Source: Bacteroidota bacterium
GTDB lineage: Bacteria; Bacteroidota; Bacteroidia; Palsa-965
Length of the DNA stretch: 34,520 nucleotides
Assembly: GCA_013288325.1 (NCBI GenBank)
Contig: JABDCB010000030.1
Location: forward strand, 1 to 34,520
Direction: 5' to 3'
Shown here: positions 26,296-34,191 of the stretch, piece by piece
Layout: every line of letters starts with the position of its first letter
Position numbering within the stretch: the first letter of the stretch is position 1
Translations under genes and position numbers: made by a program
Notes under the pieces: generated by a model
Told to the model about the DNA's origin: nothing
Databases searched by the model: none
What the model saw: the letters and a program-made list of their open reading frames with translations, nothing else

Positions 26296-27339
26296 ATGAA
26301 ACTACCCTTCTCCTCCCTTCTGCCTCGTTTCGTCCTGGGCTTTGGAATTAGTCTTTTCTTGTTTTCCTGTGTACCCCAGCGTCAGCTGGAAGAAGAACAG
26401 AAAAAAAGAAAAAGCTGTGAAACAGAACTCCAGACCACCAAGGCAAGTAAGCAGGCCATGGAAACAGAGCTCAATGAAACCAAAGCCAAATTGGTGGATA
26501 TTGAAAAACGTGTTGCAGGTTTAAAAAACGATACGAATATTTTGGGAACATCATTGCGTCTTAAAACAGATCAGTATGGGCAGCTCATGTCCAACTATGA
26601 ACTTTTGTTAAGACAAAACAAAGAGTTGAGAAACGGAATGGCTGACGAAAATTCCAAACTCAGCGGACAGCTTAACAATACCCAGGAAGAATTGCTTAAG
26701 AAACAGGATGAACTCAAAAAACTGGGAATTGAGCTGGATCAGAAACAGAAAGATCTGCTACAGAAACAAAAGGATATGGATGATCTGAGCACACAGCTGA
26801 AACTGCGTGAAGCAAAGGTGACAGAGCTGGAAAACACACTGAAACAGAAAGATCAGGCAGTAGCCGATCTGAAGAAAAAGATCACGGATGCGTTGCTGGG
26901 GTTTGAAGGAAAAGGACTCACGATTACCCAGAAGAACGGAAAAGTATATGTTTCCATGGATGAAAGTCTGCTCTTTGCTTCCGGAAGCACCAAAGTGGAA
27001 GCTAAAGGCGAAGAGGCCCTGAAAAATCTGGCCAAAGTACTGGAACAGAATAAAGACATCAATGTGCTGGTAGAAGGTCATACCGATGATGTACCGATGA
27101 AAGGGCATGGCGATATTAAAGACAACTGGGATCTGAGCACGATCCGGGCTACATCGATTGTCAAAATCCTTATCAAGAGTGCCGATGTGGATCCGAAACG
27201 TCTTACTGCAGCAGGACGGGGAGAATATTTTCCGCTCGATCCCGACAAAACAGCTGAAGCACGCAAAAAAAACCGCCGTACGGAAATTATCCTGACCCCC
27301 AAAATGGATGATCTTTTCAAAGCGTTGGAAACTAACTAA
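26296..27339 (+). CDS. OmpA-family lipoprotein with long coiled coil
   Basis: A 347-residue protein. The signal ends LFLFSC, with Cys25 as lipidation site, so it is anchored to a membrane. Residues about 28-200 form an almost continuous charged coiled coil rich in Lys, Glu and Gln. Residues about 210-340 are an OmpA-like peptidoglycan-binding domain: MDESLLFASGSTKVEAKGEE, NVLVEGHTDDVPM (the HTD signature), NWDLSTIRATSIVKIL, RLTAAGRGEYFP and KKNRRTEIILTP. It therefore links membrane and cell wall across the periplasm. It is followed after 14 bp by the next exported protein gene. The intergenic region upstream (about 195 bp) contains TAATTTTG at 26203-26210 but no matching -33 box. Confidence 0.92.
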   Translation: MKLPFSSLLPRFVLGFGISLFLFSCVPQRQLEEEQKKRKSCETELQTTKASKQAMETELNETKAKLVDIEKRVAGLKNDTNILGTSLRLKTDQYGQLMSNYELLLRQNKELRNGMADENSKLSGQLNNTQEELLKKQDELKKLGIELDQKQKDLLQKQKDMDDLSTQLKLREAKVTELENTLKQKDQAVADLKKKITDALLGFEGKGLTITQKNGKVYVSMDESLLFASGSTKVEAKGEEALKNLAKVLEQNKDINVLVEGHTDDVPMKGHGDIKDNWDLSTIRATSIVKILIKSADVDPKRLTAAGRGEYFPLDPDKTAEARKKNRRTEIILTPKMDDLFKALETN

Positions 27340-27353
27340 AGAAGAACATTAAC

Positions 27354-27842
27354 ATGCAGCAATTGTTGGCAGCAGGGCATTTTTATCATCGCTCCTCCCG
27401 CATTTTTTTTGTGCTTGCCTTTGTATTGTCATGTTCTTCATTCGTTGCCGCTCAGGAGCAAAAAAAACAAATTGTGGAAGTATCCGTTATCAGGTTTGAT
27501 AACTATGCCAATGTCGGGGAGGAAAAAATATTTTTTCAGCGCTATCTGCAGGATAGTCTGAAAAGAGATGTTGCTCCTCTTTTTGATATTGCTTTTGCCA
27601 TACAACATTTCAAATTTCCTCCGGCCAGTGATACCCTTTCAGGTGTTCTTGCACATAAAGCTGTTCCGGCATTTAAACCGGCCGAATACGATAGCCGTAA
27701 ACGGTTAGTTCATTATTACCGCAGCCCGTTAGAACATTATATCTTTGAATATAACAGCGCCGGTAATCTGGCCGGTATTCAACGATGGGGGGTAAAACAC
27801 AAAACTGCACAAATCACTTTTATCTATATCTATGAGCGATAA
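27354..27842 (+). CDS. Hypothetical exported protein
   Basis: A 162-residue protein I do not recognise. It has a long N-terminal region with a hydrophobic core (FFVLAFVLSCSSFVAA, then QEQKK), consistent with a signal peptide cleaved near residue 33. The mature part has no cysteine pair or known motif; it ends in a beta-rich, aromatic stretch (LEHYIFEYNSAGNLAGIQRWG). Its 3' end overlaps the DUF420 gene by 11 bp, so they are co-transcribed and perhaps translationally coupled. It starts 14 bp after the OmpA-like gene. Function unknown. Confidence 0.65.
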   Translation: MQQLLAAGHFYHRSSRIFFVLAFVLSCSSFVAAQEQKKQIVEVSVIRFDNYANVGEEKIFFQRYLQDSLKRDVAPLFDIAFAIQHFKFPPASDTLSGVLAHKAVPAFKPAEYDSRKRLVHYYRSPLEHYIFEYNSAGNLAGIQRWGVKHKTAQITFIYIYER

Positions 27843-28365
27843 AACCATCACCCGCCTCATCTGGGCTTTTACCGTATTTGTCATTGTTGCCGTTGGCGTA
27901 CTAAACAGAAAAGTGCTTCCGCTGCCGGGCAATACACCTGATTTCGTTTATCGTCTGCCCAAAGTCAATGCCGTGCTCAACGCAACCTGTAGCCTGCTGT
28001 TGCTGCTTTCTTTTTATTTTATCCGTCAAAAAAACATTGCTGCACACCGCAAACTGAATATAACGGCTCTCATTCTTTCCGCTATGTTTCTCTGTACCTA
28101 TATCACCTATCACTGGCTGATCCCAGCAGAAGCCACATTTCCGAAAGATAACTCCCTGCGTCCTGTTTATCTGTTTATCCTCATAAGTCATATTACACTG
28201 GCCATGGTGGCATTACCCCTCGTCCTCATGTCTTTTCACCGGGGGTTAAAAATGGAGATCCCGGCTCATAAAAGGCTGGTACGCTGGGCCTATCCCATCT
28301 GGCTGTATGTAACTGTCAGCGGAGTGGTTGTGTATCTGATGATGGCCCCGTATTACCGGGTTTAA
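27832..28365 (+). CDS. DUF420 membrane protein
   Basis: A 177-residue inner-membrane protein with about five helices (around 8-24, 47-64, 78-95, 112-132 and 155-170). It matches my memory of the DUF420 family: LPKVNAVLNATCSLLLLLSFYFIRQKNIAAHRKLNITALILS and the TYHWL motif (only short parts quoted). Histidines at the helix ends (H72, H94, H120, H136, H146) could bind heme or copper. Members are often encoded next to cytochrome c oxidase and its assembly factors, and a Bacillus relative (CtaM) is needed for oxidase activity. A role in oxidase assembly is inferred. It overlaps the preceding gene by 11 bp. Confidence 0.83.
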   Translation: MSDKTITRLIWAFTVFVIVAVGVLNRKVLPLPGNTPDFVYRLPKVNAVLNATCSLLLLLSFYFIRQKNIAAHRKLNITALILSAMFLCTYITYHWLIPAEATFPKDNSLRPVYLFILISHITLAMVALPLVLMSFHRGLKMEIPAHKRLVRWAYPIWLYVTVSGVVVYLMMAPYYRV

Positions 28366-28368
28366 TTC

Positions 28369-28399
28369 TTTGCCTTTCCCGCTGCTTTTCGTACTTTTG
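28369..28399 (+). promoter_or_regulatory. Promoter of the small CxxC membrane protein
   Basis: TTTG (28369-28372), 19 bases, TACTTTTG (28392-28399): both boxes are exact matches to the Bacteroidota consensus with usual spacing. The ATG at 28407 is only 7 bases beyond the -7 box, so the transcript would be leaderless or nearly so. Confidence 0.6.
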
Positions 28400-28406
28400 C
28401 TGCGTC

Positions 28407-28664
28407 ATGAGCATACGGTCTAAACAGCTTTTCCTTTTCTTCGCTTTCTTGCTGGTATTGATGCTGGTAGCTCCTGCATTACAGGCGCAAGGCTGCTCTC
28501 AGTGCAAAATGATTCCTCAATCCGATCTTCAAAACGGTGGCAGTGTTGCCGGAGGAATCAATAAAGGCATCCTCTATATGATGGCCTTGCCTTATATCAT
28601 TCTGTTCCTCCTCTTCCGTAAACAAATCATAGGTTTTTACCGTCAGCTCCGGGCAAGGAAGTAA
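28407..28664 (+). CDS. Small exported CxxC membrane protein
   Basis: An 85-residue protein. It has a signal peptide (hydrophobic 8-22, cleavage near LQAQG at about 27), a CSQCKM motif (Cys30, Cys33) just after it, a short Gly-rich stretch (GGSVAGGINKGILYMMALPY) and one transmembrane helix (about 52-68) with a basic tail. The CxxC would face the periplasm. Similar small proteins occur in Bacteroidota next to DUF420 and cytochrome oxidase assembly genes, as I recall, so a copper- or heme-related role is possible but unproven. It lies 41 bp after the DUF420 gene and has its own promoter. Confidence 0.75.
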   Translation: MSIRSKQLFLFFAFLLVLMLVAPALQAQGCSQCKMIPQSDLQNGGSVAGGINKGILYMMALPYIILFLLFRKQIIGFYRQLRARK

Positions 28665-28694
28665 GTGAACAATTCGCGTTGGCAGAACACAGGG

Positions 28695-28736
28695 TTGCAA
28701 ATTGCCTGCTGAACATTGCAAACTGATTTTTGCCGT
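28695..28736. repeat. Heptad-phased tract ahead of the metH promoter
   Basis: Six consecutive seven-base units begin with TTG or CTG: TTGCAAA, TTGCCTG, CTGAACA, TTGCAAA, CTGATTT, TTGCCGT. The last two units contain the -33 box of the metH promoter (28729-28732). The repeat is degenerate, so confidence is moderate. Confidence 0.45.
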
Positions 28737-28759
28737 TTCCCGAAACCTCCTTATCTTTG
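28729..28759 (+). promoter_or_regulatory. metH: Promoter of the metH transcript
   Basis: TTTG (28729-28732), 19 bases, TATCTTTG (28752-28759): an exact match to the Bacteroidota primary sigma consensus. The start site would be near 28766, about 14 bases ahead of the P1 stem of the riboswitch. Confidence 0.65.
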
Positions 28760-28778
28760 TGTCTCGTTCTTTTATATC

Positions 28779-28967
28779 GCTTATCCGGAAAGGTGGAGGG
28801 ATTACGCCCTATGAAACCTTGGCAACCCATTGGGTATTGAGGGTTTATGAATTATGATTTAAGATTTGACCTTTTAAGGGTTATAAATTGAAAATCTTAA
28901 ATCATAAATCTTAAATCAATAAGAAGGTGCCAACTCGTTCGCAGCATATTGTTTGCGGAAGATAAGT
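28779..28967 (+). promoter_or_regulatory. SAM-I (S-box) riboswitch aptamer
   Basis: The S-box core is plainly readable. P1 is CTTATC (28780-28785) with GATAAG (28961-28966). P2 runs from AGGTGGAGGG (28791-28800) to CCCTATGAAACC (28808-28819). P3 begins GGCAACC (28821-28827) and closes with GGTGCC (28926-28931). P4 is CGCAG (28940-28944) with TTGCG (28953-28957). It senses S-adenosylmethionine and sits just ahead of metH, so it should switch methionine synthesis off when SAM is high. P3 is enlarged by about 98 nt of repeat-derived sequence. Confidence 0.93.
28852..28919. repeat. Inverted heptad-repeat element inside riboswitch P3
   Basis: The right side is four heptads in tandem: AAATCTT, AAATCAT, AAATCTT, AAATCAA (28892-28919). 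The left side (28852-28867) is the inverse of about two of them and pairs perfectly over 16 bp with 28892-28907, leaving a 24-nt loop. It is inserted in P3, where size variation is tolerated. Confidence 0.8.
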
Positions 28968-28998
28968 CAGAAATTATTTGAAATGTTTCAACATGGAT

Positions 28999-29031
28999 AA
29001 TCTCTTCTGGCTGTACCGGGAGGGATTTTTT
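28999..29031 (+). terminator. Riboswitch-controlled terminator of metH
   Basis: A 12-bp stem, 28999-29010 with 29016-29027 (three G-U pairs), a CTGTA loop and six T (29026-29031). It lies 32 nt beyond P1. Its 3' arm contains GGGAGGG, the only Shine-Dalgarno-like sequence ahead of the ATG at 29036. Bases 28965-28972 can instead pair with 29005-29012 (8 bp), using the last two bases of P1 and half of the terminator's 5' arm: a proper antiterminator. Confidence 0.8.
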
Positions 29032-29035
29032 ATTT

Positions 29036-32000
29036 ATGAGAACGAGACAGACAAATAACTACACGATACCTATGCCCGACATCCGACAGGAATTAGAAAA
29101 ACGGATTTTAGTAATCGATGGTGCTATGGGCACCATGATTCAGCCTTATAAGCTGAATGAAAAAGATTTTCGCGGTGAGCTTTTTAAAGACTGGCAAAGC
29201 GATCTGAAAGGTTTCAACGATTTGTTGTGTCTTACCCGTCCCGATGTCATCTCCACCATACACCGTGAATACCTGAAAGCAGGAGCCGATATCATTGAAA
29301 CAAATACGTTCAATGCAAACCGTATTTCCATGTCCGATTATCACATGGATATACAGGATGTGGATATCAATCTGAGTGCTGCCCGCATTGCCCGTCAGTG
29401 TGCAGATGATTTTACCGCTGCCGATCCTTCCCGTCCCCGCTTCGTAGCAGGAGCGGTAGGCCCTACTACGCGTACGCTTTCCATCTCTCCGGATGTAAAC
29501 GATCCCGGGTTTCGTACCGTTAACTGGGATCAGGTTCTGTTTGCCTATATGGAACAAATCAGAGCCCTTGTACAAGGAGGTGTTGATCTTATCCTGATCG
29601 AAACCATTTTTGATACCCTGAATGCTAAAGCGGCTCTTTTTGCCGCTCAGAATATTTTTGAAGAAACTGGGAAAACACTTCCTATCATGATTTCCGGCAC
29701 CATCACAGATGCCAGCGGAAGGACCTTATCGGGACAAACGGTGGAAGCGTTTCTCAATTCCGTAAGTCATGCCGACCTGCTAAGCATTGGTCTCAACTGT
29801 GCGCTGGGTGCTCATGAAATGAGACCTTATCTGGAAGAGCTCTCGGCCAAAGCTCCTTTTTATATCAGCGCTTATCCCAACGCCGGTCTTCCCAATCAGT
29901 TTGGAGAGTATGACGAATCTCCCGAACATATGGGCAGCCAGATTCATGATTTTATCGACAGCGGATTTATCAATATCGTGGGTGGATGTTGTGGTACTAC
30001 ACCGGGACACATCAGCCATATTGCTGCACACGCTGCCAGAGCTAAACCGAGAAAAAGACCCGTTATAGAACCTTATCTGCGCTTAAGCGGACTGGAGCCA
30101 GTAACCTTACGTCCCGATTCCAATTTCATGAATATCGGAGAGCGGACCAATGTAACCGGCTCGCGTAAATTTGCGAAGCTGATTATCGACGGCAATTATG
30201 AGGCAGCCTTATCGATTGCCAAAGATCAGGTAGAAGGCGGTGCACAGGTGATCGATATTAATATGGATGAAGGTATGCTCGACGCAGTAGCGGCCATGAC
30301 CCGATTCCTGAACTTGATTGGTGCCGAACCGGATATTTCAAAGGTTCCTATCATGATCGATTCTTCCAAATTTTTTGTGATAGAAGCCGGTCTCAAATGT
30401 ATCCAGGGCAAAGGAATAGTCAACTCCATATCCTTGAAAGAGGGAGAAGCCCAGTTCATCGAACAGGCCCGTAAAGTAAAGCGTTACGGAGCCGCTGTTA
30501 TTGTCATGGCTTTTGATGAGCACGGCCAGGCCGATTCATTGCCACGCAGGATAGAAATCTGTTCACGCGCTTATAAGATCCTGACCGAAGTGGTTTTATT
30601 TCCGCCTCAGGATATCATTTTTGATCCCAATATTTTTCCTGTTGCTACCGGCATGGAAGAGCACCGCTTAAATGCGCTCGACTTTTTTCAAGCCACCAAA
30701 TGGATTAAAGAACACCTTCCGTACGCCAAAGTTAGCGGAGGGGTATCCAACGTCTCTTTTTCTTTCCGGGGCAATGATCACGTGAGAGAAGCTATCCATG
30801 CAGCATTTCTTTATCACGCTGTAAAAAATGGTATGGACATGGGTATTGTCAATCCGGGTCAGTTGCAGGTATATGACGAAATACCGAAAGATTTATTGGA
30901 ACTGGTGGAAGATGTGCTGCTGAACCGCAGGGATGATGCCACCGAAAGACTGGTGAATCATGCAGAAACCATCAAAGGTGCCGGCAAACAAAAAGACGTA
31001 AAAGATGAAGAGTGGAGGAAAGCTCCTGTTGAAGAACGCCTGAGCCACGCATTGGTAAAAGGTATTGTTGATTTTATCGACGCCGATGTGGAAGAGTGCA
31101 GACAAAAGTCTTCCCGAACACTGGATGTTATAGAAGGTCCTCTGATGGCCGGAATGAATGTGGTGGGTGATCTTTTCGGAAGCGGTAAAATGTTTTTACC
31201 CCAGGTGGTTAAAAGCGCCAGGGTGATGAAAAAGGCTGTTGCCTATCTTCTTCCCTTCATGGAAGAAGAAAAAAAGAAAAGCGGATCGGTACAAAAAAAT
31301 GCCGGAAAAATATTGATGGCCACCGTAAAAGGTGATGTGCACGATATTGGAAAAAATATTGTGGGTGTGGTGCTTGCCTGTAATAATTATGAGATCATCG
31401 ACCTGGGTGTCATGGTATCGTGTGACAAGATTTTATCAGAAGCCCGTCTTCACAATGTAGATCTTATTGGTTTAAGCGGTCTCATCACCCCGTCTCTGGA
31501 CGAGATGGTGCATGTAGCCAAAGAAATGGGCCGCACAGGGATGAATATTCCTTTGCTCATTGGAGGTGCCACCACATCAAAAGTTCATACAGCCGTGAAG
31601 ATTGCTCCTCACTATTCATTTCCGGTGGTTCATGTGAATGATGCATCCAAATCGGTTCCTGTTGCCAGCAGTCTTATTTCCAAAGAGCTCCGGCCTGCGT
31701 TTATGAAAACAGTGGATGCCGATTATGAACGGCTACGCGATCAGAATAAAAATGCACAGGCTCAGAATAAATATATTGCCCTTACGGAAGCTCAGACCAA
31801 TTCCTTTCCTACGGATTGGAATGCGTATGCTCCTGTTAAGCCTGCATTTATAGGCAATAAGGCATTCAACGATTATTCGTTGGCGGAAATTGCTGCGTAT
31901 ATAGACTGGACCCCATTCTTCCACAGCTGGGAAATGAAAGGCAGTTATCCTAAAATTTTTCAGGATCCGGAACGGGGAGTGGAAGCAAAAAAGCTGTTTG

Positions 32001-32044
32001 ATGATGCACAAAAAATGCTTCAGCAGATTATCAGTGGAAAATAG
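29036..32044 (+). CDS. metH: Cobalamin-dependent methionine synthase, catalytic part up to an in-frame TAG
   Basis: MetH methylates homocysteine to methionine using 5-methyl-tetrahydrofolate and B12. This 1002-residue part has the homocysteine domain ([11 protein letters not shown]; zinc-binding NCALGA and GGCCGTTPG with Cys318/Cys319), the folate domain ([39 protein letters not shown]), the cap helices and the cobalamin domain ([11 protein letters not shown] with the B12 ligand His769; [24 protein letters not shown]). It stops at TAG (32042-32044) just after the B12 domain, where the reactivation domain continues in the same frame. ATG at 29072 ([10 protein letters not shown]) fits the family N-terminus better; 29036 has the Shine-Dalgarno-like GGGAGGG. 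If translation ends here the enzyme is catalytic but cannot be reactivated by its own domain. Confidence 0.95.
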   Translation: MRTRQTNNYTIPMPDIRQELEKRILVIDGAMGTMIQPYKLNEKDFRGELFKDWQSDLKGFNDLLCLTRPDVISTIHREYLKAGADIIETNTFNANRISMSDYHMDIQDVDINLSAARIARQCADDFTAADPSRPRFVAGAVGPTTRTLSISPDVNDPGFRTVNWDQVLFAYMEQIRALVQGGVDLILIETIFDTLNAKAALFAAQNIFEETGKTLPIMISGTITDASGRTLSGQTVEAFLNSVSHADLLSIGLNCALGAHEMRPYLEELSAKAPFYISAYPNAGLPNQFGEYDESPEHMGSQIHDFIDSGFINIVGGCCGTTPGHISHIAAHAARAKPRKRPVIEPYLRLSGLEPVTLRPDSNFMNIGERTNVTGSRKFAKLIIDGNYEAALSIAKDQVEGGAQVIDINMDEGMLDAVAAMTRFLNLIGAEPDISKVPIMIDSSKFFVIEAGLKCIQGKGIVNSISLKEGEAQFIEQARKVKRYGAAVIVMAFDEHGQADSLPRRIEICSRAYKILTEVVLFPPQDIIFDPNIFPVATGMEEHRLNALDFFQATKWIKEHLPYAKVSGGVSNVSFSFRGNDHVREAIHAAFLYHAVKNGMDMGIVNPGQLQVYDEIPKDLLELVEDVLLNRRDDATERLVNHAETIKGAGKQKDVKDEEWRKAPVEERLSHALVKGIVDFIDADVEECRQKSSRTLDVIEGPLMAGMNVVGDLFGSGKMFLPQVVKSARVMKKAVAYLLPFMEEEKKKSGSVQKNAGKILMATVKGDVHDIGKNIVGVVLACNNYEIIDLGVMVSCDKILSEARLHNVDLIGLSGLITPSLDEMVHVAKEMGRTGMNIPLLIGGATTSKVHTAVKIAPHYSFPVVHVNDASKSVPVASSLISKELRPAFMKTVDADYERLRDQNKNAQAQNKYIALTEAQTNSFPTDWNAYAPVKPAFIGNKAFNDYSLAEIAAYIDWTPFFHSWEMKGSYPKIFQDPERGVEAKKLFDDAQKMLQQIISGK

Positions 32045-32740
32045 CTGAAAGCCAATGCCGTTATTGGTATCTATCCTGCCAATCGCAAGGGAGATGATAT
32101 TGAAGTGTATACCGACGAAACCCGGACCAAAGTCCGTACTGTTTTTCACAGCATACGTCAGCAAACAAAAAAACCTGCCGGACAGTATAACATGGCCTTG
32201 TCAGACTTTATTGCTCCTTCACCGATCCCTGATTATATCGGCTCCTTTGCTGTTACAGCCGGTATTGGGATTGACGAATGGGTTAAAAAGTTTGAAAAAG
32301 ATCACGATGATTATTCTGCCATCATGCTCAAAGCTATTGCCGATAGGCTCGCAGAAGCTTTTACCGAGCTGCTGCACTTACGTCTGAGAAAGGAATTCTG
32401 GGGTTATGCCAAGGATGAACAATTGGATGAGAGCCAGCTTATCAAAGAAGAATACAAAGGAATCAGACCCGCTCCGGGATATCCTGCTCAACCCGATCAT
32501 ACGGAAAAACCTTTGATCTTTTCTTTGCTGGATGTAGAGAAAAATACGGGTATCACACTTACAGAAAGCATGGCCATGTTTCCTACAGCGGCTGTAAGCG
32601 GGTTGTATTTTGCACATCCAGAAGCACAGTATTTCGGTGTGGGTAAAATTCAGAAAGATCAAATAGCCGATTATGCTTCCCGAAAAGGAATGAATCTGGA
32701 AGAAACGGAACGTTGGCTTGGAACGGTGCTGGCATACTGA
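32045..32740 (+). pseudogene. metH: SAM-dependent reactivation domain of MetH, downstream of in-frame stop
   Basis: The same frame as metH continues without a break for 231 codons: [79 protein letters not shown] (the SAM-binding signature) and [19 protein letters not shown]. This is the complete MetH activation domain, which re-methylates oxidised cobalamin with SAM and flavodoxin. There is no in-frame ATG before 32192 and only a GTG at 32105, both inside the conserved domain, so independent translation from a proper start is unlikely. From 29036 to 32740 the reading frame is 1234 codons including the TAG, close to E. coli MetH (1227 residues). I mark it pseudogene only because of the single stop; readthrough or a sequence error would restore one protein. 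Confidence 0.85.
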
Positions 32741-32775
32741 TTACAGTATTTATAGCCTGTTTCATAAAGCTTAAT

Positions 32776-32794
32776 ACCGGGCTTCGGTTTTTTT
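32776..32794 (+). terminator. metH: Possible terminator after metH
   Basis: A short stem ACCG/CGGT (32776-32779 with 32085-type partner at 32785-32788), loop GGCTT, followed by a run of seven T (32788-32794). The stem is only 4 bp, so support is modest. Confidence 0.35.
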
Positions 32795-32826
32795 CATAAA
32801 TTTATTCCTCAGCCACCTTGTTTTTT

Positions 32827-34140
32827 ATGGTCCGTAGTCTTCTGCTCTTTTTGTTGCTTCTGTCGGGGCCGCTTGAATATTCGGCTCAGGGCTGGACAGC
32901 GCTTGATTCCGGTATGGCTCCCAACTCCAGAGTCAGTGCACTCACTACTTATGAAGGGCATCTTTATGCCGCCGGGCAATTTGACAGCGCCGGCATGAGA
33001 CCGGTAAATAATATAGCCCGTTGGAACGGAGCTTCCTGGGATTCTGTTTCCGGTTTAAACAGCTGGGTATATGCACTCTGTACGTATAACGGCAAACTCA
33101 TTGCCGGAGGTCTTTTCAGTATAGCGGGTACTGATACCGTAAACGGAATTGCACAATGGAATGATACCACCTGGGCACCTCTGGGAGCAGGAGTGAATGG
33201 TGCTATTGCCGCACTTCAGGTATATAACGGATCATTGTATGCAGCCGGCAGTTTCAGTGTGGCAGGAACGGCCTTTGCAAATAATATTGCCAAATGGGAT
33301 GGTACTACATGGACCGCCCTTGATTCCGGTTTTAATAATCCAGTTTTTACACTCGATACGTTTCAGGGCAATCTTTATGCCGGTGGTGCTTTTACCAAAT
33401 CCGGAAGCCGTATGATACCGGCTGTTTCGAAATGGAATGGAACACAATGGCAGCCGCTTGGCAATGCCCCTGACACGCTTAATGTTGTTTATGCTTTACA
33501 GGCATTCAAAGGACGCCTCTATGCCGGAGGCCTCTTTGATTCTATCGGTGGTATCAGAGCCAATTATATTGCTGCCTGGAACGGAACCCTGTGGGATTCC
33601 CTGAAAGCAGGAACAGACAGTACTGTTCTTGCTCTTACAGTATTTGATTCTGTTCTTTATCTGGGTGGTCAGTTTGGAAAAGCCGGCAGTCTTCCTGCAG
33701 CGCACTTTTCGGCCTGGAACGACACCAGCTGGATATCTTCCTACGGAACACCGGGAATGAACGGTGATATTTCTGTCCTCGCAGTCAGCAACAACCTTCT
33801 TTATGCCGGCGGAGCGTTTACTACTGCCGGCAATGCCAGTGCATCCTATATTGCAGCCTGGACCGATATTACAGGAATAAAAGAATGGAAAAAAACCGTT
33901 TCCCTCAACGCCTTTCCAAACCCGTTTATGGATTACACAACCATACAGATCAAGGATGCTGAACAGGGTATCCCCTTAAGACTTGAAGTATGCGATGTGT
34001 TTGGTAACAATGTGGCTATAAGCTACAGCCGCTCTTCTATTTTTGAACTGAATAAGGCGCAGCTTGCTTCGGGAATTTATTTCTACCGGGTTTTTTCCGG
34101 AAATAATTGTCTGGGAACAGGTAAGGTTGTTGCACAATAA
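32827..34140 (+). CDS. Secreted beta-propeller-like protein with T9SS C-terminal sorting domain
   Basis: From the ATG at 32827 the protein is 437 residues (a TTG at 32818 would add three). It has a signal peptide (MVRSLLLFLLLLSGPLEYSA) and then seven repeats of about 45-50 residues with the pattern LYAGGxFxxAGxxxxxxIAxWNGTxWxxL. The first residues after the signal (WTALDSG) resemble the end of a repeat, as if to close a seven-bladed propeller with the incomplete last repeat (LYAGGAFTTAGNASASYIAAW). The C-terminus (about 75 residues: LNAFPNPFMDYTTIQI, LRLEVCDVFGN, LASGIYFYRVF) is a type A T9SS sorting domain, so it is exported across the outer membrane and attached to the surface or released. 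Ligand unknown. Confidence 0.85.
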   Translation: MVRSLLLFLLLLSGPLEYSAQGWTALDSGMAPNSRVSALTTYEGHLYAAGQFDSAGMRPVNNIARWNGASWDSVSGLNSWVYALCTYNGKLIAGGLFSIAGTDTVNGIAQWNDTTWAPLGAGVNGAIAALQVYNGSLYAAGSFSVAGTAFANNIAKWDGTTWTALDSGFNNPVFTLDTFQGNLYAGGAFTKSGSRMIPAVSKWNGTQWQPLGNAPDTLNVVYALQAFKGRLYAGGLFDSIGGIRANYIAAWNGTLWDSLKAGTDSTVLALTVFDSVLYLGGQFGKAGSLPAAHFSAWNDTSWISSYGTPGMNGDISVLAVSNNLLYAGGAFTTAGNASASYIAAWTDITGIKEWKKTVSLNAFPNPFMDYTTIQIKDAEQGIPLRLEVCDVFGNNVAISYSRSSIFELNKAQLASGIYFYRVFSGNNCLGTGKVVAQ

Positions 34141-34171
34141 AAAAGCGGAAGATTCTGTTGATCCTCCGCTT
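34139..34171 (-). terminator. Terminator of the carboxyltransferase gene
   Basis: An 11-bp stem with one mismatch (34143-34153 with 34161-34171), a 7-nt loop, and on the minus strand a run of six T (complement of 34139-34144). It sits 20 bp after the stop of the minus-strand gene and directly after the stop of the T9SS protein gene. Confidence 0.7.
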
Positions 34172-34191
34172 GTACAATGTTTCAATCCTTA

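Noticed and set aside
28852-28919. CRISPR-like short repeats
   Set aside because: The units are seven bases without spacers, so this is a tandem/inverted heptad repeat, not a CRISPR array.
32105-32740. A separate downstream gene starting at GTG 32105
   Set aside because: The conserved MetH activation domain continues upstream of this GTG to 32045 in the same frame, so the GTG is an internal valine codon, not a natural start.
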